19,563 nucleotides of DNA from a bacterium (GTDB taxonomy: Bacteria; Planctomycetota; UBA1135; UBA2386): NCBI GenBank assembly GCA_011051855.1, contig DRKG01000106.1:1-19563 (forward strand). The letters run 5' to 3'. Positions 6,970 to 14,533 of this stretch are shown here, piece after piece. The number at the start of each line of letters is the position of its first letter. Position 1 is the first letter of the stretch. Below the pieces are notes generated by a model that worked only from the letters and a program-made list of their open reading frames with translations, was not told where the DNA came from and searched no databases. The position numbers and the translations under genes are program-made.

Positions 6970-8460
6970 GTGGCAGGTCTGCTTCCCGAACTGCAGCGCG
7001 ACGGCGACGTGCCGCTCGCCGACCAGATCGCCCGGTTCTACCGGTGCGCGATCGAGGATGGGCGCGTTGCCGCTGGCGACCGGCTGCCGCCGATTCGCGA
7101 GCTGGCTGCGGCCTGCTCGGTCACGCGCGCGACGGTGCAGGCGGCCTACCGGCGATTGCAGGACCGTGGGTTGGTCGAAGGCGCGGTCGGTCGCGGCACG
7201 GTGGTGTTGGCCGGGGGCGTCGGTGGCGGCGGCGGGGCCGGCGGTTCGCGAACGCTCAGTCCCTACGCCGAGGCGGCGCTGCGCCGCATGGCGATGCCGG
7301 GTGCCCCGGCGCTGCCCGATGGCCACGACGCGGTCGCGAACTTCGCCGAGCTGGCGCCCGACCAGGGCTTGTTCCCGGTCGACGAGTGGCGGGCGGCGAT
7401 GGACGACGTGCTTCGGCGCCAAGGACGGCGCCTGCTCGGCTACGGCCACTCGACCTTCGGTCTCGAGGAACTGCGCGGGCTGCTCGCGGCGCGCGCCCAC
7501 GCGAGCGATCCGGCGCTGACGGCCGCCGACGTGCTGGTCACGGCCGGGGCGCAACAGGCTTTGGACCTCGCGTTGCGCACGGTCTGCTCGCCCGGCGACA
7601 CCGTCGTCGTGACGACGCCTTCCTACCACCACATGCACGGGCTCTTGCGGGCGCACGGCCTGCAGGTCGCACAGGTCGCGTTCGGTGCCGACGGCCTCGA
7701 TCTGGCGCAGTTCGCGCGCCTGCTGGCGCGTCCGTCAGTTCGGTTGTGCTACCTGATGCCGACGTTCCACAACCCGACCGGGCGCACGCTCGATCTCACC
7801 CAGCGAAGGCGTCTGGTCGACGCCCTGGCGGGAACCGACGTCGTCGTCGTCGAGGACGAATACCAGCAGTCGCTGCGTTGTCGCGGCGAGGCTCTGCCGA
7901 GTCTGCGCTCGCTCGATCCGCGCGGCCGCACGATCACGGTGTCGACGGTGTCGAAGGACCTGTTCCCGGCGTTGCGCATCGGCTGGGTGGCCGGTGCGTC
8001 CGGCATGTTGCAGCCGATGGCGGCGGTGAAGCGCTTCATGGATCTCGAGACCAGCCCGCTGTTGCAGGCCGCCCTGGTCGAGTTCATGCGCCGTGGCAGC
8101 CATGACCGCCACCTCGACGCCGTGCGCACCGAGTTGCGCCGGCGGCACGAGGTGTTGCAGGCGGCGTGCGCCGAGCACCTGCCCGACGGCTGCACGGTGA
8201 CCGACCCCGACGGCGGCTTCGCAGTGTGGCTGGAGCTGCCGGCATCCGGTCAGGGCGAGCAACTGGCCGACCTCGCCGCCGAACGCGGCGTGCGCGTCGT
8301 GCCCGGTAGTGCGTTCGACGTGGACGGCGCGCCATCGCGCGGGGTGCGGCTGTCGCTGACGCGCGCCGACCCCGAGCAGATCGAGCGCGGCGTGCGCGTG
8401 CTCGCCGCCTGCATCCGCGAACTGCTGCACGCCAACGTCGCGACGCAACCGTTCTTGTAG
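6970..8460 (+). CDS. pdxR: MocR-family (GntR-HTH plus aminotransferase-fold) regulator, likely PdxR
   Basis: An N-terminal GntR winged helix (PLADQIARFYRCAIEDGRVAAG... with LPPIRELAAACSVTRATVQ) is joined by a Gly-rich linker to a fold-type I aminotransferase domain. PLP-site residues are visible: HNPTG, VVVVEDEY (Asp and Tyr contacts) and STVSKDLFPALRIGW, where the Lys should form the Schiff base (Lys359 if numbered from 6880). MocR proteins of the PdxR group sense PLP and control pdxST, and pdxS begins 35 bp downstream here. The frame is open from a GTG at 6880 (526 aa). I prefer the GTG at 6970 (496 aa) because MAGLLPELQRDGDVPLADQI matches the usual MocR beginning, codons before it are atypical (aga, caa, cga, cta) and operator-like repeats lie there. 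No SD precedes either start. The family is certain; the PdxR role rests on context. Confidence 0.88.
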   Translation: MAGLLPELQRDGDVPLADQIARFYRCAIEDGRVAAGDRLPPIRELAAACSVTRATVQAAYRRLQDRGLVEGAVGRGTVVLAGGVGGGGGAGGSRTLSPYAEAALRRMAMPGAPALPDGHDAVANFAELAPDQGLFPVDEWRAAMDDVLRRQGRRLLGYGHSTFGLEELRGLLAARAHASDPALTAADVLVTAGAQQALDLALRTVCSPGDTVVVTTPSYHHMHGLLRAHGLQVAQVAFGADGLDLAQFARLLARPSVRLCYLMPTFHNPTGRTLDLTQRRRLVDALAGTDVVVVEDEYQQSLRCRGEALPSLRSLDPRGRTITVSTVSKDLFPALRIGWVAGASGMLQPMAAVKRFMDLETSPLLQAALVEFMRRGSHDRHLDAVRTELRRRHEVLQAACAEHLPDGCTVTDPDGGFAVWLELPASGQGEQLADLAAERGVRVVPGSAFDVDGAPSRGVRLSLTRADPEQIERGVRVLAACIRELLHANVATQPFL

Positions 8461-8495
8461 CCCCTTCCTCCCTTTCTCTCCCCCAGCCCCCGACC
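8461..8495 (+). promoter_or_regulatory. Pyrimidine tract between pdxR and pdxS
   Basis: The 35-bp spacer opens with 24 uninterrupted C/T bases (8461-8484). There is no SD sequence before the pdxS ATG at 8496. The two genes are therefore probably on one transcript, and pdxS initiation does not use a standard ribosome site. A regulatory role of the tract is not shown. Confidence 0.35.
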
Positions 8496-9413
8496 ATGGC
8501 CAACCACCATCCCATCCCCCAGGTCCCCGGCTTCACCGCCGAAGAACTCGTCAGCAAGATCGGCTTCTGCGAGCAACTGAAAGGCGGCGTCATCATGGAC
8601 GTCGTCGACCCCGAGCAGGCGCAGATCGCCGAGGAAGCCGGCGCGTGCGCGGTGATGGCGCTCGAGCGCGTGCCCGCCGACATCCGCAAAGACGGCGGTG
8701 TGGCGCGGGCCAGCGATCCCGACATGATCGCCGGGATCCAGAAGGCGGTCAGCATCCCGGTGATGGCCAAGGTGCGCATCGGCCACTTCGTCGAAGCGCA
8801 GATGCTCGAAGCGATGGAGGTCGACTGCATCGACGAGAGCGAAGTGCTGACGCCGGCGGACGAGGAGTTCCACGTCGACAAGCGGCCGTTCAAGACGCCG
8901 TTCGTGTGCGGCTGTCGCGATCTCGGCGAAGCGCTGCGGCGCATCCACGAGGGTGCCGCGATGATCCGCACCAAGGGCGAGGCCGGCACCGGCAACGTCG
9001 TCGAAGCGGTGCGGCACATGCGCACGCTGATGAACGGCATCCGTTCGCTGCGCGGCCTCGATGGCACGATGCTCGCGAAGAAGGCGAACGAACTGCGCGT
9101 GCCGGTCGAGCTGGTCGCCTGGGTGGCCGAGAACCAGAAGTTGCCGGTGCCGAACTTCTCGGCCGGCGGTGTCGCGACTCCGGCCGACGCGTCGTTGATG
9201 ATGCAGCTCGGGGCCGAGGCGGTGTTCGTCGGCTCGGGCATCTTCAAGTCCGGCGATCCGGCAAAGCGCGCGCGCGCGATCGTGCGCGCAGTCACCCACT
9301 ACGACGACCCGAAGGTCTTGGTCGAAGTGTCCAAGGGACTCGGCGAACCGATGGTCGGCATCAACCTCGACACGCTGTCCGAGGAAGAACGGCTCGCGCG
9401 TCGTGGCATCTGA
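8496..9413 (+). CDS. pdxS: Pyridoxal 5'-phosphate synthase, lyase/synthase subunit PdxS
   Basis: PdxS builds PLP from ribose 5-phosphate, glyceraldehyde 3-phosphate and ammonia supplied by PdxT. It is a (beta/alpha)8 barrel that assembles as a dodecamer in the cytoplasm. The 305-aa length is normal. Signature segments are intact: KGGVIMDVVDPEQA (catalytic Asp35), ALERVPADIR, MAKVRIGHFVEAQ with Lys92, which forms the ribose 5-phosphate imine, and AAMIRTKGEAGTGN with Lys160, the second catalytic Lys. The C-terminal GGVATPADASLMMQLGAEAVFVGSGIFKS is also typical. The ATG at 8496 is the only sensible start. The gene is followed at once by pdxT, as in most bacteria using the deoxyxylulose-5-phosphate-independent route. 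Confidence 0.98.
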   Translation: MANHHPIPQVPGFTAEELVSKIGFCEQLKGGVIMDVVDPEQAQIAEEAGACAVMALERVPADIRKDGGVARASDPDMIAGIQKAVSIPVMAKVRIGHFVEAQMLEAMEVDCIDESEVLTPADEEFHVDKRPFKTPFVCGCRDLGEALRRIHEGAAMIRTKGEAGTGNVVEAVRHMRTLMNGIRSLRGLDGTMLAKKANELRVPVELVAWVAENQKLPVPNFSAGGVATPADASLMMQLGAEAVFVGSGIFKSGDPAKRARAIVRAVTHYDDPKVLVEVSKGLGEPMVGINLDTLSEEERLARRGI

Positions 9414-9423
9414 TCGGGATCGT

Positions 9424-10077
9424 GTGACCTCGCCGCTCGTCGGCGTGCTCGCGCTGCAGGGCGACTTCGCCGACCACCAGCGGTCGCTCGCGGGGTTCGG
9501 GTTGCGCACCCGCCAGGTGCGCACGCCGGCGGAACTCGACGGCATCGACGCGCTCGTTCTGCCGGGAGGCGAGAGCACGACGATGTTGCGCCTGCTCGCC
9601 GTCGAAGGCCTGTTCGGGCCGCTCGGCGAGGTGCTGCACCGAGACATTCCCGTGCTGGCCACCTGTGCCGGCCTGATCCTGCTCGCCGACCGGGTCGAGA
9701 ACCCGGTGCAGCGCAGCTACGGACTGTTGCCGATCACCGTCGTGCGCAACGGCTACGGCCGGCAGTACCACTCCGGAACGTTCCCGCTCGAGTCCGACGT
9801 GCTGCCGTCGGGAACGACCGGCACGTTCATCCGCGCGCCCCGCATCACCGCGGTCACCGGCGACTGCGAGGTGCTGGCGCGTCGCGACGGTGATCCCGTG
9901 CTCGTGCAGAAGGGGCGGTTGTTGGGGGCGTGCTTCCATCCCGAGTTGGCACCCGGGCACCCGGTGACCGCGCGGTTCGCCGGGATGGTCGGAGCCGACC
10001 GGGGAACGGTTGGCGGACGCACGGAAAGTCGGGTCGCGGGTAGCGGGTTCGCAGTTCGCGACGTACCGTTCGGCTGA
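9424..10077 (+). CDS. pdxT: Pyridoxal 5'-phosphate synthase, glutaminase subunit PdxT
   Basis: PdxT hydrolyses glutamine and channels ammonia to PdxS. The class-I glutaminase triad is visible: nucleophile Cys in VLATCAGLILLA, with His and Glu in CFHPELA. PGGESTTM is the oxyanion-loop signature and GVLALQGDFADH the family's opening. I chose the GTG at 9424 (217 aa) because it places GVLALQGD near the N-terminus as in relatives. A GTG at 9403 would add 7 residues and overlap pdxS by 11 bp. After HPEL the protein runs on for about 40 residues ending RVAGSGFAVRDVPFG, longer than the usual C-terminus and of unknown meaning. Its stop overlaps the next start by 1 bp (TGATG), so translation is probably coupled. 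Confidence 0.96.
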   Translation: MTSPLVGVLALQGDFADHQRSLAGFGLRTRQVRTPAELDGIDALVLPGGESTTMLRLLAVEGLFGPLGEVLHRDIPVLATCAGLILLADRVENPVQRSYGLLPITVVRNGYGRQYHSGTFPLESDVLPSGTTGTFIRAPRITAVTGDCEVLARRDGDPVLVQKGRLLGACFHPELAPGHPVTARFAGMVGADRGTVGGRTESRVAGSGFAVRDVPFG

Positions 10078-11078
10078 TGACCGACCCCGTCCGCGTCGTC
10101 TCTCTGGGACTCGGCCCGATCGGCCAGGCGGCTGCCAAGCTCTTGCTGCAGAAGAGCACGCTGCACCTGGTCGGCGCAGTCGACGTCGATCCGGCCAAGG
10201 TCGGCAAGGATCTGGCCGACCTGCTCGATCTGGGGGAGGCGACCGGCGTCGTGGTCGAGAGCGACCTCGGCGCGGCGCTCGCGCGCCTGCAACCGGACGC
10301 GGTGGTGCACTGCACGTCGAGCTTCCTGCCCGTTGTCGAGGAACAACTCCGCACCTGCGTCCAGCACGGGGCGAACGTGGTTTCGTCGACCGAGGAGTTG
10401 CTGGTGCCCGACCATCAGCACGCGGAGCTGGCGCAGGCGCTCGACGAGGCGGCTCGCGCCGGCGGCGCGACGATCCTCGGCACCGGCGTCAATCCGGGCT
10501 TCGCGATGGACTTCGCGGCGGTGGTGGCGTCGGCGGTGACCTTCGACGTGACCGGCGTTCGCTGCACGCGCGTGGTCGACGCGGCCACCCGGCGCGAACC
10601 CTTGCAGCGCAAGGTCGGCGCGGGCCTCAGCAAGTCGGAGTTCCACAAGCAGTTGGATACCGGCCGCTTCGGGCACATCGGGATGCGCGAGTCGGTGGCG
10701 CTGGTCGCGCGCGGGCTCGGCTTTGCCGTCGACAAGATCGAGCACACCGTCGAGCCCGTGCTGGCGCCCGAGGACCACAAGACGCCGTTCCTGTTCGTCA
10801 AGGAGGGCGAGGTCGCCGGCATCCGCAACCTCGGCTTCGGCTACCTCGGCAAGCGGCGGGTGATCGAGCTCGACCTGTCGATGTACGTTGGCGCGCCCGA
10901 CCCGCACGATCTGATCGAACTCGAGTCGGTGCCGCCGATCCAGATGCGGTTCCCCGACGGCATTCCGGGCGATCAGGCAACCGCCGCGATCTTGGTCAAC
11001 AGTCTGCACGGCGCGGTTGCGTGTGCGCCCGGCGTGCGCACGGTGCTCGAAGCGCCCGTGCCCCGGATTGCCCGTTGA
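10077..11078 (+). CDS. NAD(P)-dependent oxidoreductase of the dihydrodipicolinate reductase / 2,4-diaminopentanoate dehydrogenase type
   Basis: The protein is 333 aa from an ATG overlapping the pdxT stop. It has an N-terminal Rossmann fold (VVSLGLGPIGQ, residues 7-17; acidic end of strand 2 in GAVDVDPAKVGKDL), then AVVHCTSSF and NVVSSTEELLVP, and the family hallmark GTGVNPGFAMDF. This combination is seen in dihydrodipicolinate-reductase-like amine dehydrogenases such as 2,4-diaminopentanoate dehydrogenase. It is unlikely to be a true DapB, being longer than the usual ~270 aa and lacking the DapB substrate motif I would expect. It probably oxidises an amine or reduces an imine with NAD(P)(H). 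The overlap with pdxT suggests co-expression with vitamin B6 synthesis, but the substrate is unknown. Confidence 0.8.
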   Translation: MTDPVRVVSLGLGPIGQAAAKLLLQKSTLHLVGAVDVDPAKVGKDLADLLDLGEATGVVVESDLGAALARLQPDAVVHCTSSFLPVVEEQLRTCVQHGANVVSSTEELLVPDHQHAELAQALDEAARAGGATILGTGVNPGFAMDFAAVVASAVTFDVTGVRCTRVVDAATRREPLQRKVGAGLSKSEFHKQLDTGRFGHIGMRESVALVARGLGFAVDKIEHTVEPVLAPEDHKTPFLFVKEGEVAGIRNLGFGYLGKRRVIELDLSMYVGAPDPHDLIELESVPPIQMRFPDGIPGDQATAAILVNSLHGAVACAPGVRTVLEAPVPRIAR

Positions 11079-11103
11079 GGGGCTGCCGCCGTATGCTGGC
11101 GAC

Positions 11104-12327
11104 GTGAGTTCGATCCTGAGGAGGCCGTCGCTGGCCGTCGCCGCTTGGGCCGCGCTCGTCCTGGGCCTGTTCGCGTTGCGCGGAGATCTCGGCATCGTGT
11201 TGCGGGCCAAGGGGCAGGCGACCGCCGAGAACGTGGTGGTGCGCGACCCCGAGCCGGTCGTCGTGCGACGTCGGGATGCCGCCGTGCGGCTGCCGCGCGC
11301 CATCCGCAGTGGCCGCGTGGTCGACAGCATGGGTTACCTGCTGGTCGGTGCCGAGGTGGTGCCCGAGGTCGGCGATCCGGTGCGCACCGACTCCGAAGGG
11401 CGTTTCACGGTCGAACTGGTCGCAGCGCGAACCAACGACCTGCTGGTGCGTGCCGAAGGGCGCCAGAAGAAGTGGCTGCGCACGACTGCGATCGGCCCGG
11501 ATCCGCTGGCGATCACCTTGCCGCCGTCGGCGCCGTGGGACGGCGCGCCGTCGCCACCGCCGTCGGCGCCCCACCTGCGCGGAGAAGGGCTCGTGCACGG
11601 GCCCGATGGCCGGCCGCTCGCGAACGCGTTCGTCAACGCCGTCGGCAGCGACTGCTGGGGGCGCACCGACGACATCGGCCGCTACGAATTGCCGTTGCCG
11701 TCGGCGAGCGTGACGTTCGCAGTGTTCCAGGCCGGCGGCGCCAACAACGTCGGCGGGTTCGCGGCGCGCTCCCGCCCATTCGTTGCACCGCGCCCGCGCG
11801 GCATCGTACCGTTGCCGGATCTGATGGCGGAAGCTGGCCACGCGATCCGGGGTACGCTGCGCGATGCGCACGGCGCGCCGGTTGCCGGGGTGCCGGTCGA
11901 GGTGCGTGGGGGCGGCGTGCGACGCCTGGTCGAGACCGGGAGTGGCGGCGCGTTCGCCGTCGAAGGTCTGGTCAGCGGGCCCTACGTAGTCGAACCGTTC
12001 GCCCATCGCGGTGCGGTCGGCAAGCCGGTCGCCGTGCAGATTGCGCGCGAATCGCTGGCCTGCGATCTGCAACTGCAAACGGTCGCGGAGGCAGTGCTGC
12101 GCGTGGTCGACGAAGCCGGCGCCGCCGCGGCCGAGGTCTGGGTCGCGTCGAGCCTGTTCGGCCGCCGTCGCGGCGTGGCACAGGCGGACACCGCGGGCAT
12201 GGTGCGGGTGCCGTTCTCGTCGGCGAGCGAGTTCGACGTGCGGGCCGGAGACAACTACGCGCGCTGCGTCGTGCGCTCGTTCGACGCCGCCGCCGACCCG
12301 GCGACGCTCGTCATCGCGCAACCGTGA
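11104..12327 (+). CDS. Membrane-anchored protein with carboxypeptidase-regulatory-like beta-sandwich repeats
   Basis: The start is put at the GTG at 11104 (407 aa), 25 bp after the preceding gene, so that the hydrophobic segment SLAVAAWAALVLGLFAL lies at residues about 9-25 as an anchor or uncleaved signal. The frame is open further up to 11017, overlapping the dehydrogenase gene. The rest shows four units of the CarboxypepD_reg type (G.V.D..G.pv.ga.V....... t...G.f.v): SGRVVDSMGYLLVGAEVV...DSEGRF; GLVHGPDGRPLANAFVN...DDIGRYEL; GTLRDAHGAPVAGVPVEV...SGGAFAV; and a weaker LRVVDEAGAAAAEVW. A Pro/Ser-rich hinge lies between units 1 and 2. Such domains are structural or ligand-binding outside the cytoplasm. 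No catalytic domain is present and the function is unknown. Confidence 0.75.
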   Translation: MSSILRRPSLAVAAWAALVLGLFALRGDLGIVLRAKGQATAENVVVRDPEPVVVRRRDAAVRLPRAIRSGRVVDSMGYLLVGAEVVPEVGDPVRTDSEGRFTVELVAARTNDLLVRAEGRQKKWLRTTAIGPDPLAITLPPSAPWDGAPSPPPSAPHLRGEGLVHGPDGRPLANAFVNAVGSDCWGRTDDIGRYELPLPSASVTFAVFQAGGANNVGGFAARSRPFVAPRPRGIVPLPDLMAEAGHAIRGTLRDAHGAPVAGVPVEVRGGGVRRLVETGSGGAFAVEGLVSGPYVVEPFAHRGAVGKPVAVQIARESLACDLQLQTVAEAVLRVVDEAGAAAAEVWVASSLFGRRRGVAQADTAGMVRVPFSSASEFDVRAGDNYARCVVRSFDAAADPATLVIAQP

Positions 12328-12361
12328 TGTGCTGTCTGGCTGCAGGAGCGCGCAGATCGCG

Positions 12362-13417
12362 CTACTGCGTCAGCATCACGCCGCCATCGCTCAGCCGGTA
12401 GCCGGCCGGGGATCCGTCGAGTACGGCGCCCTGGCAGACCACGAGGAAGCCCGGCGAGGTCGGCGGGATCGCGAAGCTGTCGCCGGCGTTGCCGAGGGCG
12501 TCGGTCAGGAACGCGTTGCCCGGGACGATCGTGCCACCGAGGAACAGCGAGCAGCCGCTGGCGACGGGAGTGCCGACCGTGTCGAGTTGCAGCGACCAGA
12601 AGGTCGCGCCGATCGAGGCAGCCGGCGCGTTGCCATAGGCGAGGGTGACGGTATTGCCGCTGGTCGCCGGGCCGGTGACGAGGAGCTGCAGCGGTGAGGT
12701 CGTCGGGCAGCCGGTTCCCCACGAGCCCGTGTCCCCGGGCGCCAGGTAGGTCACGCTCAGCTTCGGGCGCTGGCTCGGCGACGAGGCTTCGCGAGTGAAC
12801 ACCTTTGCAGCCGTGCTGGCACCGAGTTCGTCGTCCTTGATCAGCCAGCCGAAGTTGCCGGACGGCGTGTCGAGGAACGACTGCACATCGGCGACGAGCC
12901 CGGGCAGCGAGCCGGACGAGAACGCGCCGTTCGCCGGCAGCGTCATGGTGAAGCTCGGTGTCGGTGCGAAGTCGCCGCCGGGATTGGCCCAGAACGCCGA
13001 CGGGAAGTCGGTGTGCAGCCAGGTGACGTCGCCGGCTTGCGCTGGGCCGCCCGCGCCCTGGCCGCCGGGGGCGACCGTCGTGCCTTCGCTCCAGTCCTGC
13101 GCGACGAGGTGCACGAACACCGGCGTCGGCAGGCCCGACGACGTGTTCTGCACGGTCAACTGCAAGTCGGCGGCCAGCACCTGCGCGCCGGCGGGGATCG
13201 CGCCCACTACGTCGAAGTGCAGCAACGCGCGGCGCGGCTGCGGCTGGCCGGTCATGCCGGCGAACATCGCGCTGCCGCCGCCGTTCGCCAGGTTGCCGGT
13301 CGTGCTTGCGTACAACGTCGCATCGCGGTCGGCGGGAATGGAGACGGTCGTCTGCGCCGGCAGCCAGGCGGTGACGACGGCGATGAGGGCGAATGGTCGA
13401 ATCATCGGGGGTGTCAT
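12362..13417 (-). CDS. Secreted DNRLRE-domain protein with GTGCP-type C-terminal domain (paralogue 2)
   Basis: The protein is 351 aa with a signal peptide (FALIAVVTAWLPAQ) and an N-terminal DNRLRE-like beta-sandwich: DRDATLYASTTGNLANGGG, RRALLHFDVVGAIPAGAQVLAADLQL, QDWSEGTT, then WLIKDDE and RPKLSVTY at its end (about residues 20-235). The C-terminal ~120 residues start at GSWGTGCP, include SGCSLFLGG and end with LSDGGVMLTQ. This is a Cys-containing domain often attached to secreted proteins of Planctomycetota, possibly for surface retention. The ATG at 13417 overlaps the stop of the upstream paralogue (ATGA); an ATG at 13405 (MIRPF) matches that paralogue's MIRTL start. DNRLRE domains occur in surface-exposed proteins and have no known enzymatic role. 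Ligand unknown. Confidence 0.82.
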   Translation of the reverse strand: MTPPMIRPFALIAVVTAWLPAQTTVSIPADRDATLYASTTGNLANGGGSAMFAGMTGQPQPRRALLHFDVVGAIPAGAQVLAADLQLTVQNTSSGLPTPVFVHLVAQDWSEGTTVAPGGQGAGGPAQAGDVTWLHTDFPSAFWANPGGDFAPTPSFTMTLPANGAFSSGSLPGLVADVQSFLDTPSGNFGWLIKDDELGASTAAKVFTREASSPSQRPKLSVTYLAPGDTGSWGTGCPTTSPLQLLVTGPATSGNTVTLAYGNAPAASIGATFWSLQLDTVGTPVASGCSLFLGGTIVPGNAFLTDALGNAGDSFAIPPTSPGFLVVCQGAVLDGSPAGYRLSDGGVMLTQ

Positions 13418-14493
13418 AGGGTGAACATCAGACCCGCGTTGCTGAGCGAGAAGCCGAGCGGCGTCGCATCGATCACGGCGGCTTGCACGACGATCAGGAA
13501 GCCCGGCGACGCGGGCGGGATCGCGAGTTGCGAGCTGGCGACCCCACCGGCCGGTACCACGAAGGCATCACCGGGGATGATGTTCGACAACGGCAAGAAC
13601 GTGCTGCAGGCGCACGTCGGCAGCAGCAGGGTGCCGATCGGATCGAGGTCGAGGGCGAAGAAGCTCGCGCCGATGCTCGGAGCCGGCGCATTGGTGTAGT
13701 GGAACGTCACCGTAGTGCCGCCGACTGCGGCGCCGGACGGAGTCAGATCGAACGTGCCCGTGCCGACCGGCCAACCGGTGCCGTAGACGCCGACGTCGCC
13801 GGGCATCATGTAGGTGATGTTCAGCTTCGGTTGCATGCCGGCGGCTTCGCGCGAGTTGCAGCGCCGGGCGGTCGACATCTGCAACTCGTCGGTCTTCAGC
13901 AGCCAGCCGAAGTTGCCGGCCGGGTTGTCGAGCCAGTCCTGCACGTCGGCGACCAAGCCGGGCAGGGGTTCCGTGCTCACCTGGCCGATGCCCGGCAGGC
14001 CGAACGAAAAGCTCGGCGTTGGGGCGAAGTCGCCACCTGCCGTGGCCCAGAACGCGTTCGGGTAGTTGGTGTGTAGCCAGGTCGCTTCGCCCGGCGCCGA
14101 CGGGCCGCCGGCGCCTCCCTGACCGGGGGCGATGACGGAGCCTTCGCTCCAGTCTTGGGTGACGCGGTGGGCGTCGGTCTGGATCGGCAGGAACGCCGAC
14201 GATTGCGCCGCGAACAGCTCGAAGGTCGCCGACACGATGCGCGCACCTGCCGGCACGCTGCCGGCGACGTCGAAGTGCACCAGCGCGCGGCGCTTGGCGC
14301 CACCGCCGTTGAAGCCGACCCGGCCGATGAAGATGCCGGTGCCGGCGCCGTTCGCGAGCGAGCCGGTCGGATCCTCGTAGAGGGTCGTGTCCTTGTCCGC
14401 GATGAGGGAGATCGTCGTCTGCGCGGACAGGGACATGGCGCAGGCAGCGAGGGCGAGGAGCCGGAAGGAGAGTTGGACCAGGGTGCGGATCAT
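13414..14493 (-). CDS. Secreted DNRLRE-domain protein with GTGxP-type C-terminal domain (paralogue 1)
   Basis: The protein is 359 aa from the ATG at 14493, chosen because the signal peptide MIRTLVQLSFRLLALAACAMSLSAQ begins there; the frame stays open to 14631 but into non-signal sequence. It matches the downstream gene along its whole length: DKDTTLYEDPTGSLANGAG, RRALVHFDVAGSVPAGARI, TQDWSEGSVIAPG, GNFGWLLKTDE, PKLNITYM, and the same C-terminal domain. Here the C-terminal domain begins YGTGWP where the paralogue has WGTGCP, losing one conserved Cys, while TCACS retains two others. The pair is a tandem duplication with a 4-bp overlap. The esterase gene lies 40 bp upstream on the same strand, so all three may share a transcript. 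It is an extracellular structural or adhesive protein by inference. Confidence 0.82.
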   Translation of the reverse strand: MIRTLVQLSFRLLALAACAMSLSAQTTISLIADKDTTLYEDPTGSLANGAGTGIFIGRVGFNGGGAKRRALVHFDVAGSVPAGARIVSATFELFAAQSSAFLPIQTDAHRVTQDWSEGSVIAPGQGGAGGPSAPGEATWLHTNYPNAFWATAGGDFAPTPSFSFGLPGIGQVSTEPLPGLVADVQDWLDNPAGNFGWLLKTDELQMSTARRCNSREAAGMQPKLNITYMMPGDVGVYGTGWPVGTGTFDLTPSGAAVGGTTVTFHYTNAPAPSIGASFFALDLDPIGTLLLPTCACSTFLPLSNIIPGDAFVVPAGGVASSQLAIPPASPGFLIVVQAAVIDATPLGFSLSNAGLMFTL

Positions 14494-14533
14494 CGGTGTG
14501 TGGGGTTCGGGAGGTTGGGTTGCGGCGATTCGC

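Noticed and set aside
8250..9662. Long minus-strand frames over pdxR, pdxS and pdxT
   Set aside because: Antisense to highly conserved enzymes; low-complexity His/Arg/Ala composition.
10077..11078. Dihydrodipicolinate reductase (dapB) for lysine synthesis
   Set aside because: Length and the GTGVNPGF motif fit the diaminopentanoate-dehydrogenase-like group better, and no lysine genes are nearby.
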